Assembly (NCBI RefSeq): GCF_015645385.1
Contig: NZ_JADOET010000003.1
Span: 1-64,000 of the forward strand
Direction of reading: 5' to 3'
Length of the DNA stretch: 64,000 bases
Source of the DNA: Winogradskyella marina
GTDB lineage: Bacteria; Bacteroidota; Bacteroidia; Flavobacteriales; Flavobacteriaceae
Numbering within the stretch: position 1 is the stretch's first letter; every line of letters begins with the position of its first letter. Below are positions 36,907 to 45,301 of this stretch, in pieces. Below the pieces are notes generated by a model, which was given only the letters and a program-made list of their open reading frames with translations, did not search any database and was not told where the DNA came from. Position numbers and translations under genes: made by a program.

Positions 36907-37779
36907 TTAATTATTTATAGCCTTAAAAGCTTCAAAAGGTCTATCCGTTGCTATAATGTCTGCGCCATTTTCTTTCCACTGAACATATAATTCATCACCT
37001 CTAGCTTCTGCGCTTTTATCTAAGTTCCCCAATGTGCCAAGCATGCAAACAATGTTATTATCGTGCAATGTTTTATAAAGTGATGCTTCTGATAATCGTG
37101 TTCCTGTAAAAGCTAACATGTTTTTTGTTGGAATTCCTGCATCCAATAAACGGTCGAATTCATCATTATTTCTAGCAGGAACAGATATTAATAATTCTGG
37201 TGCTAGTTGATATGCCGTTTTAGCTTCTTTAACATCATAGGTGATGATGACACTAACATCTTCAGCTTTTGCTTTTCTTATGGCTTCAATAACAACGTCG
37301 TGGCTTACCGATTTTTTAATATCTACGGTTATGATAACATTATTCTTTACGCTCCAGTTTAAAACTTCAGAAAATAATGGAATTTTAAACGTGGTTACAT
37401 TGCCATAATCATCCTTTAAATTAAACTTTTTCAATTCGTTATAGGTTAACTCATTAACTTTCCCACTTCCTGTAGTTGTTCTGTCTATAGAATTATCGTG
37501 TAGCAAAACTAATTGACCATCTTTGGTTTGTGCGACATCAATTTCATAAACCGCAACAATACTATCGTTAACGTATTTTAAGGTTTCTAAACTATTTTCA
37601 GGATAATTTACTAATCCTTTTCCACCACGATGTACACTTATATTTGGGTAATCTGAATTTGAGGCTTTAAAAAGCGAAACCAATTTAGAGGGCTGTACTT
37701 CGGAAACGTTATCGGTTGTCGGTGTATTTTTACAACAAATAAATGCACAAAATGTAAGTAGGTATAAAAAATGTTTCAT
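36907..37779 (-). CDS. glycerophosphodiester phosphodiesterase lipoprotein
   Basis: A 290-aa envelope enzyme of the GDPD family, which splits glycerophosphodiesters into an alcohol and glycerol-3-phosphate. N-terminal lipobox region FICCKN (Cys15/16). Catalytic pattern: SVHRGG (first His), YPENSLE with the Glu, YEIDVAQTKDG (metal-binding Glu and Asp) and LLHDNSIDRTTTG (second His), then VDIKK and the C-terminal ADIIATDRP. Complete TIM-barrel length. It lies behind the ribosomal operon but after its terminator, so it is probably transcribed separately. Confidence 0.92.
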   Translation of the reverse strand: MKHFLYLLTFCAFICCKNTPTTDNVSEVQPSKLVSLFKASNSDYPNISVHRGGKGLVNYPENSLETLKYVNDSIVAVYEIDVAQTKDGQLVLLHDNSIDRTTTGSGKVNELTYNELKKFNLKDDYGNVTTFKIPLFSEVLNWSVKNNVIITVDIKKSVSHDVVIEAIRKAKAEDVSVIITYDVKEAKTAYQLAPELLISVPARNNDEFDRLLDAGIPTKNMLAFTGTRLSEASLYKTLHDNNIVCMLGTLGNLDKSAEARGDELYVQWKENGADIIATDRPFEAFKAINN

Positions 37780-37840
37780 CTTAAAACAATAATTGAGACT
37801 ATTTTGGTTAAAATAACAGTAGGTCTGGATAAAAAAATAA

Positions 37841-37872
37841 AAAAAACCGCTTAGTAAACTAAACGGTTTTTT
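37841..37872 (-). terminator. terminator of rpsF-rpsR-rplI
   Basis: Minus strand: AAAACCGTTTAGT pairs with ACTAAGCGGTTTT and ends in T7, 19 bp past the rplI stop. Confidence 0.85.
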
Positions 37873-37890
37873 AAAGTTGTAATTAAAAGA

Positions 37891-38352
37891 TTATGCGTCA
37901 GCAATAACTTCGAAAGTTAAATCTACAGTTACTGATCTGTGCAATCTAATTGCAGCTTCGTACTGACCTAAACGCTTAATGTTACCACCATTGATAGAAA
38001 TAAATTTCTTTTCAACATCGTGACCTGCGTCTTTAAGTGCAGCAGCTAAATCTATAGTGGTTATAGAACCAAATAATTTATCTCCAGCAGTAGCACCAGT
38101 TCCAGCTTTAGCTGTAATTTTAATATCTAAACCATTTAAAGCTTCAGCAGTTTTTTCAGCATCAGCAATAATTGTTTTCTCTTTGTAAGCTCTTTGCTTT
38201 AAAGTTTCTGCTAATACTTTTTTAGCAGAAGAAGTTGCCATTATAGCTTGTCCTTGAGGAATTAAAAAGTTTCTACCATAACCGTTCTTAACAGATACAA
38301 TATCGTCTTTAAATCCTAAATTATCAACGTCTTGTTTTAATATAAGTTCCAT
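37891..38352 (-). CDS. rplI: 50S ribosomal protein bL9
   Basis: A 153-aa protein with the typical N-terminal MELILKQDVDNLGFKDDIVSVKNGYGRNFLIP, the connecting helix and the C-terminal domain with KLFGSITTIDLA. It binds 23S rRNA domain V at the base of the L1 stalk. Third gene of the rpsF-rpsR-rplI operon, ending at a strong terminator. No primase or single-strand-binding gene interrupts the operon as it does in some bacteria. Confidence 0.97.
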   Translation of the reverse strand: MELILKQDVDNLGFKDDIVSVKNGYGRNFLIPQGQAIMATSSAKKVLAETLKQRAYKEKTIIADAEKTAEALNGLDIKITAKAGTGATAGDKLFGSITTIDLAAALKDAGHDVEKKFISINGGNIKRLGQYEAAIRLHRSVTVDLTFEVIADA

Positions 38353-38366
38353 TGTGTTATGATATT

Positions 38367-38663
38367 TTATTTTAATAAATCAGCAACGTATGGCATAAGC
38401 GCTAAATGTCTAGCTCTTTTTACGGCCACAGATACTTTTCTTTGATACTTTAAAGACGTTCCTGTTAAACGTCTTGGAAGTAATTTACCTTGTTCGTTTA
38501 CAAATCCTAATAACCAGTCTGCATCTTTATAATCTACATACTTGATTCCAGATTTTTTGAAACGACAATATTTTTTAGTCTTAGACGTCTCGATATTTAA
38601 TGGAGTTAAATATCTAATTTCACCGTCTTTTTTTCCTTTTGCTTGTTGTTCTATAGATGACAT
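38367..38663 (-). CDS. rpsR: 30S ribosomal protein bS18
   Basis: A 98-aa small-subunit protein. The conserved core is [25 protein letters not shown] and the basic C-terminal helix ([18 protein letters not shown]). It has a short N-terminal extension usual in Bacteroidota. It binds bS6 at the platform. Between rpsF (2 bp) and rplI (14 bp) in one operon. Confidence 0.97.
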   Translation of the reverse strand: MSSIEQQAKGKKDGEIRYLTPLNIETSKTKKYCRFKKSGIKYVDYKDADWLLGFVNEQGKLLPRRLTGTSLKYQRKVSVAVKRARHLALMPYVADLLK

Positions 38664-38665
38664 AA

Positions 38666-39016
38666 TTACGCTTTTGCTTTTGCTTTAACTTTCAGTTTTT
38701 CTCTTCTTCTCTCAGCCCATGAAATAGCGTGTTTGTCTAATTTCACAGTTAAGTAACGCATAAAACGCTCATCACGTCTAAATTCCACCTCTAAAGGTTC
38801 AATTACTTCACCAGCAACAGTGTACTCAAATAAATGGTAAAAACCACTTTTTTTGTTTTGGATTGGATAGGCTAATTTTTTTAGTCCCCAATCTTCTTTT
38901 GATACCATCTTAGCTCCTTTAGAAACGAGGAAATCCTCATATTTCTTTACTGTCTCCTTTATCTGATCGTCAGATAAAACGGGATTTAAGATGAAAACAG
39001 TTTCATAATGATTCAT
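38666..39016 (-). CDS. rpsF: 30S ribosomal protein bS6
   Basis: A 116-aa protein with the ferredoxin-like bS6 fold: [34 protein letters not shown] and [18 protein letters not shown], plus a Lys/Ala tail. First gene of the operon, with a textbook Bacteroidota promoter 33 bp upstream. bS6-bS18 often autoregulate through their leader in other bacteria; the 5' leader here is only about 30 nt, which leaves little room for that. Confidence 0.97.
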   Translation of the reverse strand: MNHYETVFILNPVLSDDQIKETVKKYEDFLVSKGAKMVSKEDWGLKKLAYPIQNKKSGFYHLFEYTVAGEVIEPLEVEFRRDERFMRYLTVKLDKHAISWAERRREKLKVKAKAKA

Positions 39017-39049
39017 AATAATTAATTTTGTTTATTGTTAAAACGGGTG

Positions 39050-39080
39050 CAAAAATACATATAATTTCTATATCTAACAA
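39050..39080 (-). promoter_or_regulatory. promoter of rpsF-rpsR-rplI
   Basis: Minus strand: TTG (39080-39078), 20-bp spacer, TATTTTTG (39057-39050), matching the Bacteroidota sigma-A pattern TTG...TAnnTTTG. The ATG is 34 bp downstream of the -7 box. Confidence 0.75.
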
Positions 39081-39214
39081 CGTTTTACAAGTAAAAATTC
39101 AATAGATTTTAGTCAAAAATATTCTGTTAATTATTACGGTTTGTCGGTATTATTTGTTTTTTAACCGAATTTATCGTACTATTGTCGATATCTTAACCTA
39201 AAATTAATAATGTT

Positions 39215-39910
39215 ATGACTTTAAACTGTGTAGTTGTTGATGATTCTGCGATTCAGCGTCTCTCTATAGTAAAGTTAATTGAGAATCATTCCTCACTTAA
39301 CCTTATAGCAGAGTATAGCAGTGCGTTAGAAACAAAAAACGGTCTTAATACCCATAAGGTAGATCTTATCTTCTTAGATATAGAGATGCCTGTATTAAAC
39401 GGTTTTGAGTTGCTAGATGTGCTCAACAACAAACCCCAAATTATTTTTGTTACCGGTAAAACCGAGTATGCTTTTAAAGCATTTAATTACGATGCCACCG
39501 ATTACCTTCAGAAACCAATCACAAAAGAACGTTTTAATACTGCTGTAGAAAAAGCTATTGAGCAGCACAAATTAAAACTAGACTTTAACGAAACTGATGG
39601 TGAGCATATCTTTGTAAAAAGTAACCTTAAAAAACGTAAAGTTTATATTAAGGATATTAAATGGATTGAAGCACTTGGCGATTACGTAAAAGTAGTAACT
39701 GAAGAAAACAGCTTGGTAGTACTATCTACTATGAAAGCTTTTGAACAAGAGCTACCCGAAGGTAAGTTTTTAAGAATTCACAAATCCTACATTGTGAATC
39801 TCGATAAGATTGACCGATTTAACAGTAAAAATGTTGAAGTTGGTGCTTACGAAATTCCATTGAGTCGAAATAAAAAGACCCAATTAGTAGATGCTTTAAA
39901 TAATATGTAG
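39215..39910 (+). CDS. LytTR response regulator, orphan
   Basis: A 231-aa regulator: receiver domain (VVDDS at 8-12, phospho-acceptor in LIFLDIEMP at about 55, Lys in YLQKPI) and a C-terminal LytTR DNA-binding domain (about 130-228; IEALGDYVKV and FLRIHKSYIVNLDKID). LytTR regulators usually pair with LytS-type kinases, but none is adjacent; the nearest is at 45302-47080, which already has its own partner. Transcribed away from rpsF and ends at a clear terminator. Confidence 0.9.
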   Translation: MTLNCVVVDDSAIQRLSIVKLIENHSSLNLIAEYSSALETKNGLNTHKVDLIFLDIEMPVLNGFELLDVLNNKPQIIFVTGKTEYAFKAFNYDATDYLQKPITKERFNTAVEKAIEQHKLKLDFNETDGEHIFVKSNLKKRKVYIKDIKWIEALGDYVKVVTEENSLVVLSTMKAFEQELPEGKFLRIHKSYIVNLDKIDRFNSKNVEVGAYEIPLSRNKKTQLVDALNNM

Positions 39911-39950
39911 AACATTACATTTACATATAAAGCATTACATTATAAATTAT

Positions 39951-39984
39951 AAAGAATCCTGAGCAATTTGCTTAGGATTTTTTA
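39951..39984 (+). terminator. terminator after the orphan LytTR gene
   Basis: AATCCTGAGC pairs with GCTTAGGATT around AATTT, followed by T-rich sequence. Confidence 0.75.
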
Positions 39985-40012
39985 GTTTAAAAAAACTAAT
40001 TATTAGATTTTT

Positions 40013-40041
40013 ACACTCCTAAAGTCCCCTCAAGGGGACAA
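40013..40041. repeat. GTCCCCT hairpin repeat, distant copy
   Basis: CACTCCTAAAGTCCCC followed by TCAAGGGGAC, the same unit as in the 23.5-25 kb array, here as a single copy about 16 kb away. The rest of 39985-40187 is AT-rich with no gene. Confidence 0.75.
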
Positions 40042-40187
40042 TCTATTTGACTAACTTTTTAATATAAATTGAAAATTAATTAGAAATAGAATAAATTACC
40101 TTTAAGAAATTTAAGTATTCTTGACAAATAAAGTCCCATTAATTAAACTTTAGGGATGTTTTGAAAACCTAATAAGTCTAAGTTTCA

Positions 40188-42641
40188 TTAATAATTATCC
40201 ACATTAATTACCACCCTCACTGGTCTAAAGTCTTTAACAGCATTAAAACTATTATCAATTTTCTGGATCGCTTCTTTAGTTTTTAGTAATGACTGTTTTG
40301 GTGGAATTTTAACCAATATGTTTTTGTGATACAAATTTCGAATTCTTGAAACCGGTGGAAACTCAGGTCCCAAAACATTAGCTTTAAATAATTGTTTTAA
40401 AGATTTGGCATACCAATCTGCTGCCATATTCACACGATTATAATCCTTATGTTTAAACGTAATTTTTATTATTCTGTAAATTGGTGGATACTTGTAATTG
40501 TAGCGTTCGTTCATTTGCTCTGCAAACATTTCTTTATAAGAGTTGGTTGAAACTTGCTGCAGAATATTATGATGCGGATTATAGGTTTGAATTAAAACTT
40601 TACCTCGCAAATCTGTTCGTCCTGCCCTACCAGAAACCTGCGCCATTAATTGATAACTACGTTCGTGCGCTCTAAAATCTGGAAAGTTGAGCAAGTTATC
40701 AGCATTCATTATACCAACTAATTTTACGTATCTAAAATCTAATCCCTTTGTTAGCATTTGTGTACCAACCAAAATATCAACTTCGCGCTGTTCAAAGCTG
40801 TTTATTATTTTCTCGAAACCGTATTTTCCTCGCGTCGTATCTAAATCCATACGTGCCACTTTTTTTTCAGGAAATAACACTTTTACCTCTGCTTCTATTT
40901 GCTCAGTACCGAATCCTTTGGTGTCTAAAGTTGAATTTCCACAACCTTGACAACTCTTTAGCATTGCCGAATTATAACCACAATAATGACAACGCAACTG
41001 ATCTCTGTATTGATGATACGTTAAGCTTACATCGCAATTAGGACATTGCGGTGATGTTCCGCAAGTAGTACATTCTATTATCGGCGAAAATCCTCTTCTG
41101 TTTTGAAACAATATAATCTGGAAACCTTCCTCTAAGGTTTCGGTCATTTCTTCAATAAGTCGGTCACTAAAATGACCTTTCATTCGTTTGCGCTTGTATT
41201 TATCTGCCAAATCTACCAATTCAATGTCTGGCATTAACACATTATTGTAACGTGTATTTAATTCTACCAAACCATATTTACCTTGGCTCGCATTAAAGTA
41301 ACTTTCTAAACTTGGTGTCGCAGACCCTAAAAGGGTTTTTGCTTTAAATAAATTTGCCAACACAATGGCAGCATCTCTGGCATGGTAACGTGGCGCAGGA
41401 TCGAATTGTTTATAAGATGACTCATGCTCTTCATCAACGATAATTAATCCTAAATTAGTAAATGGTAACAGTAACGACGAACGTGCTCCAATAACTACTT
41501 GCGCTTTTTCGGAATTCGTCAGCATGTTTTGCCAAACCTCTACCCTTTCATTTCCTGAATATCTGGAATGAAAAACAGCCACTTTCTCACCAAAATAATC
41601 TTGAAGTCGATTAACTAACTGTGTCGTTAATGCAATTTCTGGCAACAAATACAATACTTGTTTTTCTTGCTCTAATTGTTTTTGAATAAGCTGAACATAT
41701 ATTTCAGTTTTACCAGAAGACGTTACACCATGTAATAATGCAACAGATTTTTCTTTAAAAATGGTCTCTACGTCATCATAAGCCTGTTGTTGTGCTTCAC
41801 TTAAGCGTTTGGCATCGGCATCACCTTCTCCATCAAACTGAACACGATCGACTTGAATATGATATTCTTCTAATATTTGTTTATCAATTAACGTTTTAAT
41901 TATACTTGTTGAAGCACCGCTACGCTCAGACAAATCTGAAACTTTAATGGGTTGCTTTATCGAAGCTTCCATGGTGAACAGTGTTAAAACAACTTCTCGT
42001 TGTTTTGGCGCACGACTTAATTCTTCTAACAACTCCTGAAGCTTCTCTTGTGATTTGTGGTTATCATGAAGTTTTACATACCGCACTAATTTTGGTGTGT
42101 ATTTTTCGTAAAGTTCTTCCTGTAAATTTAAAACACCCTTTTTTACTAAGCTATTAATAATAGGTAGTACACGCTTTTTATCTAGGATGGACACAACATC
42201 ATTAATTTTTAATGAAGACTGATGTTGTAACGCTTCATAAATTAAATATTCGTCATCTTTTAATTCAGATTCCTTAATATTTGCTTTTTCATTTTTAGAG
42301 ATAACCGTTTCACTTTCTAACAAAAAAGCATTTGGCATGGCAGCACGCAATACTTCACCTAAACTACACATGTAATAATTAGAAATCCAGTTCCAATGTT
42401 GTAACTGCATTTCAGTTATTACAGGCACATCATCTAAGATTTGATGAATGGTTTTTGGTTCGTAAGCCGTTGGTGGATTTTGATGAATGGTGTAAACTAA
42501 AGCGGTATAAATTTTACTTTTTCCAAAAGGCACAGCAACTCGCATACCTGGTTTTAAGAACTGAGATTCTGCTTCAGTAATATGATACGTAAACGCTTTT
42601 TGAAGCGGAATTGGCAATATGACGTCTATAAAATGTAGCAT
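40188..42641 (-). CDS. priA: primosomal helicase PriA (replication restart)
   Basis: An 817-aa SF2 helicase that reloads the replisome at stalled forks. Seen: the N-terminal 3' DNA-binding domain (about 1-105), a winged-helix region, Walker A GVTSSGKT at 305-312, DEEH box (IIVDEEHESSYKQ), the eight-Cys zinc region (CTTCGTSPQCPNC and CHYCGYN... CQGC), then motifs IV-VI with QMLTKGLDF and the C-terminal domain. Full family length. Its ATG overlaps the DUF2147 stop by one base (TAATG), so the two genes are translationally coupled. Confidence 0.96.
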   Translation of the reverse strand: MLHFIDVILPIPLQKAFTYHITEAESQFLKPGMRVAVPFGKSKIYTALVYTIHQNPPTAYEPKTIHQILDDVPVITEMQLQHWNWISNYYMCSLGEVLRAAMPNAFLLESETVISKNEKANIKESELKDDEYLIYEALQHQSSLKINDVVSILDKKRVLPIINSLVKKGVLNLQEELYEKYTPKLVRYVKLHDNHKSQEKLQELLEELSRAPKQREVVLTLFTMEASIKQPIKVSDLSERSGASTSIIKTLIDKQILEEYHIQVDRVQFDGEGDADAKRLSEAQQQAYDDVETIFKEKSVALLHGVTSSGKTEIYVQLIQKQLEQEKQVLYLLPEIALTTQLVNRLQDYFGEKVAVFHSRYSGNERVEVWQNMLTNSEKAQVVIGARSSLLLPFTNLGLIIVDEEHESSYKQFDPAPRYHARDAAIVLANLFKAKTLLGSATPSLESYFNASQGKYGLVELNTRYNNVLMPDIELVDLADKYKRKRMKGHFSDRLIEEMTETLEEGFQIILFQNRRGFSPIIECTTCGTSPQCPNCDVSLTYHQYRDQLRCHYCGYNSAMLKSCQGCGNSTLDTKGFGTEQIEAEVKVLFPEKKVARMDLDTTRGKYGFEKIINSFEQREVDILVGTQMLTKGLDFRYVKLVGIMNADNLLNFPDFRAHERSYQLMAQVSGRAGRTDLRGKVLIQTYNPHHNILQQVSTNSYKEMFAEQMNERYNYKYPPIYRIIKITFKHKDYNRVNMAADWYAKSLKQLFKANVLGPEFPPVSRIRNLYHKNILVKIPPKQSLLKTKEAIQKIDNSFNAVKDFRPVRVVINVDNY

Positions 42642-43066
42642 TATTTAACACGCTTCCAATATTGAGTTCTGTAGAAAAAAGCTAAATAACCTCTTACCTG
42701 AAGAGTGTCCGAGTCACCTTCGAGCTTAAGACGGCAACGGTATGTTTTTCCGTTTTCTGGATTTAGAATTGTACCTCCATCATACACACCACCATTTTTA
42801 GATAACCCTTCTATAAAGACTAATCCAACGATGCGCTGGTCTTTTTTATCACCTTTACAATTACTACAAACTCTGTATTCTACCTCTGGATTAAAAACAG
42901 CTATAATTTTACCATATATCTTACCATCTTCCTCATAAACTTCAACTATAGATTTTGCATCACCTGTGTTATCATCTATGGTTTTCCACTTGCCAACAAT
43001 GCTCTGAGCTGTGAGATTAAAAAACACCATGAACAAAATAAAAAATGCTATTGCGTTTTTAATCAT
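42641..43066 (-). CDS. DUF2147 secreted protein
   Basis: A 141-aa protein with a signal peptide (MIKNAIAFFILFMVFFNLTAQ) and the DUF2147 beta-barrel: IVGKWKTIDD, GKIYGKII, a Cys-x2-Cys in RVCSNCKGD, GLVFIEGLSKNGGVYDGG and LQVRGYLAFFYRTQYWKR at the end. Function unknown; members are predicted periplasmic lipocalin-like proteins. Overlaps the priA start by one base. Confidence 0.9.
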   Translation of the reverse strand: MIKNAIAFFILFMVFFNLTAQSIVGKWKTIDDNTGDAKSIVEVYEEDGKIYGKIIAVFNPEVEYRVCSNCKGDKKDQRIVGLVFIEGLSKNGGVYDGGTILNPENGKTYRCRLKLEGDSDTLQVRGYLAFFYRTQYWKRVK

Positions 43067-43111
43067 ATTTAAATTTTCTGTAGTTAGTACTTCAAATGTA
43101 ATAGGTTTAAT

Positions 43112-43147
43112 TTAAAAAACCATCTCGAATGAAGATGGTTTTTTAAA
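43112..43147 (-). terminator. terminator of the TPR/secreted gene pair
   Basis: Minus strand: AAAAAACCATCTTC with a near-symmetric partner GATGGTTTTTT, between the DUF2147 start and the stop of the gene at 43212. Confidence 0.75.
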
Positions 43148-43211
43148 ACTTTGAACTCAATTATTAATTAATTTGATATATATACATTACTGTAACCAAT
43201 CTAAAAACAAG

Positions 43212-44072
43212 TTACCCTCCTATTTTTAACAACTTACGTAGTGCTGCAGTATCTTTCTTTTTTTCCACTTTAATAGATTTACTTTCAGACTTAACTGTTG
43301 TGTTTTTTTCAGTTTTAATTGCCTTTCTTCGCGATGCCTTGTTATTATCTTTTATAACCACTGCCTGTTCAACTTTTGGGCTGTTTGATACTGATCCACC
43401 AGCTTTTTTATCTGCAAGGGCACGCCATCTAGCAACTTCAACATCAAAATCACCTAAATATATTTTATCGTAAAGCGCTACAGCAGCATTATATTTTTCT
43501 TGCTCTTCATAAATCCAAGCTAATAATAACAGCTCGTGTCTCGTTGACTTTGTATTTTCTTTATTCGGATTAAGCTCTAAACTTTTATTCACATCTGCTT
43601 CAGCTGCTTTAATATTACCTAAATTAAACTGCAACTGTCCACGCATAAAGTAAGCAATTGCATTGGGTGTCATGGCAACCATTTGATTATACTTTTCTAA
43701 ATCGGTTTCTCTGGCGTTTTCCCTAGCGATTAGTTTTTTACTAGTTCTTTGGTAATCGAGATGCTTAAAATACACATCGCAAGTATAAATTAATTCGTAT
43801 TGCGTAGCTACCAAAAGGTCTTTTCGAGCTAACTGACCTTTATGAAATTTTTTATTGATATCTGGCTCCACAATTTGCGCATCAATTTGAGCTGCATATT
43901 TAGGAAGTGTTTCTCTTAAACATGCCTTTAACGTATTTTCAGTTATCGGTCGTTTTAAACTTTCTGCTTCCAAACATGCACACACATCTGTTCTAAAACC
44001 ATTTTTGTAAGATTGCGCAGTTACAGAAAACAGTCCAAAACAACCGATAAAAAACAACATGCTAAGTTTCAT
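43212..44072 (-). CDS. secreted TPR protein
   Basis: A 286-aa exported protein when started at the ATG at 44072 (signal peptide MKLSMLFFIGCFGLFSVTA). An upstream TTG would overlap the previous gene and put 20 basic residues before the signal peptide, so I reject it. It has a Cys-rich segment (CACLEAE, LKACLRET), two or three TPR helix pairs (about 130-220), and a lysine-rich tail. Unknown role, periplasmic. Shares an operon with the gene at 44098-44532. Confidence 0.75.
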   Translation of the reverse strand: MKLSMLFFIGCFGLFSVTAQSYKNGFRTDVCACLEAESLKRPITENTLKACLRETLPKYAAQIDAQIVEPDINKKFHKGQLARKDLLVATQYELIYTCDVYFKHLDYQRTSKKLIARENARETDLEKYNQMVAMTPNAIAYFMRGQLQFNLGNIKAAEADVNKSLELNPNKENTKSTRHELLLLAWIYEEQEKYNAAVALYDKIYLGDFDVEVARWRALADKKAGGSVSNSPKVEQAVVIKDNNKASRRKAIKTEKNTTVKSESKSIKVEKKKDTAALRKLLKIGG

Positions 44073-44097
44073 ATAATGTAATTTAAAATGTCTTTCT

Positions 44098-44532
44098 TTA
44101 ATTTTCTTCTTCGTCTTCTTCTGTACCAACAAAATAAGCTTTCACGGCAGTCATACAAAACTTAAGCGCATTCTTGGTTCTGTTTAAATTAAAGGTTGCT
44201 TTTGCTTGTCGCATAAAAGGTGCATCGCTGATATCTTCAGCGATATCTGGCACTTCTTGCCAAAGACTATCAGCATCTCTTTCTGCACGTTCCATCAATT
44301 CATCTTCAATCTCTACAGGAACATCCACTCCTGCTTTAACTAAACTATCGTAAACAAAAACCTTATGATACAATTCAAAAGAGTGTTTTACAAAATCATC
44401 TACACTGGTAATTTTCGAATTTCGTTTAGGTTTTTTAATACGCTTTTCTTGCGACCAACTTAGCATTGGTAATAAAAAAAGAATAAACAATCCTATGGAA
44501 AAATAACGCAGCACTGAACAATGTAGTCTCAT
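44098..44532 (-). CDS. secreted hypothetical protein
   Basis: A 144-aa exported protein with a signal peptide (hydrophobic 8-27) and an acidic, helical mature part ending in TEEDEEEN. No domain recognised. It lies 25 bp before the TPR gene on the same strand and the two likely act together in the periplasm. Confidence 0.65.
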   Translation of the reverse strand: MRLHCSVLRYFSIGLFILFLLPMLSWSQEKRIKKPKRNSKITSVDDFVKHSFELYHKVFVYDSLVKAGVDVPVEIEDELMERAERDADSLWQEVPDIAEDISDAPFMRQAKATFNLNRTKNALKFCMTAVKAYFVGTEEDEEEN

Positions 44533-44594
44533 AATCGATGGATTTGTTAAGGTTTATACTTGAAATTAAATTTGTAATAAACGTGATAAATGAA

Positions 44595-45125
44595 TTAATA
44601 ATTAATAGTACCATTCATTGTTAAAATGGCTCCTGAATCTACATTGATAACAGTGGTATTACTAAACACCACTTGTTTTGCCGTTTTATCTACACTAAAG
44701 CTTGAACCACAATCTGTATTATCTGCTGAAGTTGTTGGAGGCGTAGAACACACGTAGCTAAACTCTTCACCATTTTTAAGAATAGTCATTGAAATAGCTT
44801 TTTGCACATCTGCATTATCACCAACTGTAAACTCTGCGGCAACTATTACAAATGCATTTAAAAAATCTCCTATACTTGGCTCTCCATTATTAAACGTTGT
44901 ATTTTCATCTGATAGCACCACAGAACTTGTAGTGCCTGTTGTGTCTAAAGCATCCTCATCTATATTTCCAACCACAAGGCTAGTACCAACTTCTGAAGTA
45001 TCGGATCCAGACAACTGAATAGTTCCAAAAACAGAATTAGTGTCCGAACTGTCATCACTACTAGAGCAACTTACCATGATTAACGCGATTAAAGCAATTT
45101 TTAAAATGTTACATTTAGTTTTCAT
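44595..45125 (-). CDS. lipoprotein, unknown function
   Basis: A 176-aa lipoprotein: MVSC lipobox with Cys20, then a Ser/Asp-rich linker (SSSDDSSDTNS), then a beta-rich domain. It has VCSTPPTTSADNTDC, two Cys that may form a disulfide. No known family. Surface or periplasmic. Separate from the TPR pair by 62 bp. Confidence 0.75.
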   Translation of the reverse strand: MKTKCNILKIALIALIMVSCSSSDDSSDTNSVFGTIQLSGSDTSEVGTSLVVGNIDEDALDTTGTTSSVVLSDENTTFNNGEPSIGDFLNAFVIVAAEFTVGDNADVQKAISMTILKNGEEFSYVCSTPPTTSADNTDCGSSFSVDKTAKQVVFSNTTVINVDSGAILTMNGTINY

Positions 45126-45301
45126 TTTCTTTTCGATATTTTGATTAACACATTCTTATTAACAGTTAAAGAACATCATATTATTCACCTAAACCTATAG
45201 CCAACTTATTATCGTTGGGTTTGAATATATTAACGTCGTGTTTGTAGCTGATTTTTAACCATAAATGACTATTTTTAACCGGCTATTAACGACATATCAC
45301 A

